A stretch of 5,004 nt of DNA from JALYUA01 sp040004225. GTDB lineage: Bacteria; Acidobacteriota; Thermoanaerobaculia; UBA5066; Gp7-AA6. The stretch covers positions 1 through 5,004 of the forward strand of contig JBDUBI010000234.1 in the NCBI GenBank assembly GCA_040004225.1, read 5' to 3'. A program made the position numbers and the translations under genes. This document shows, in pieces, positions 4,995 through 5,004 of this stretch (position 1 is its first letter; every line of letters starts with the position of its first letter). The notes under the pieces are model-generated. The model had not been told where the DNA came from. It worked only from the letters and a program-made list of their open reading frames with translations, and searched no databases.

Positions 4995-5004
4995 AGAGCT
5001 GCGC

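Overview
This is a GC-rich window from a bacterium. Every gene I can support is on the plus strand, and the minus-strand open frames look like shadows of those genes. The order lepA, then signal peptidase I, then a small DUF4845-like membrane protein is a conserved bacterial neighbourhood. The high GC content, two adjacent signal peptidase genes, and a Prx-like plus TlpA-like thiol pair would suit Acidobacteriota or another GC-rich Gram-negative lineage such as Myxococcota. No marker here settles the phylum, so that placement is an inference.

Left half (1-2655): the 3' two thirds of lepA (elongation factor 4) overlaps the first signal peptidase I gene by 4 bases. That gene overlaps a second, paralogous signal peptidase I gene by up to 31 bases. 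Both peptidases keep the Ser/Lys catalytic dyad and a single N-terminal membrane anchor. This looks like one translationally coupled operon that links translation with protein export.

Middle (2656-3755): a 73-base gap holds a good extended -10 promoter and a strong ribosome binding site. These serve a 124-residue single-span membrane protein resembling DUF4845. A bulged 11-bp hairpin follows. After it comes a MerR-type regulator with no cysteine, so it is not a classical thiol-coordinated metal sensor. The 115 bases after the regulator contain an imperfect dyad and short direct repeats, which may be control sites for the next gene.

Right half (3756-4894): an exported Prx-like redoxin has one active-site-type Cys (CPYS) and a second Cys six residues from the C-terminus. 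It overlaps, or lies just before, a membrane-anchored or exported TlpA/ResA-type thioredoxin with a WCVPC motif. The pair looks like an envelope thiol-redox module in which the thioredoxin could reduce the redoxin. The last 110 bases hold no gene. They contain overlapping GC-rich hairpins and a copy of a dispersed intergenic repeat (CCCTCACCCC...) running towards the window edge.

I see no CRISPR array, phage gene, transposase, tRNA or rRNA, and no clearly new system. The most interesting points are the tandem signal peptidases, the redoxin/thioredoxin pair with a possible regulatory dyad, and the terminal repeat.
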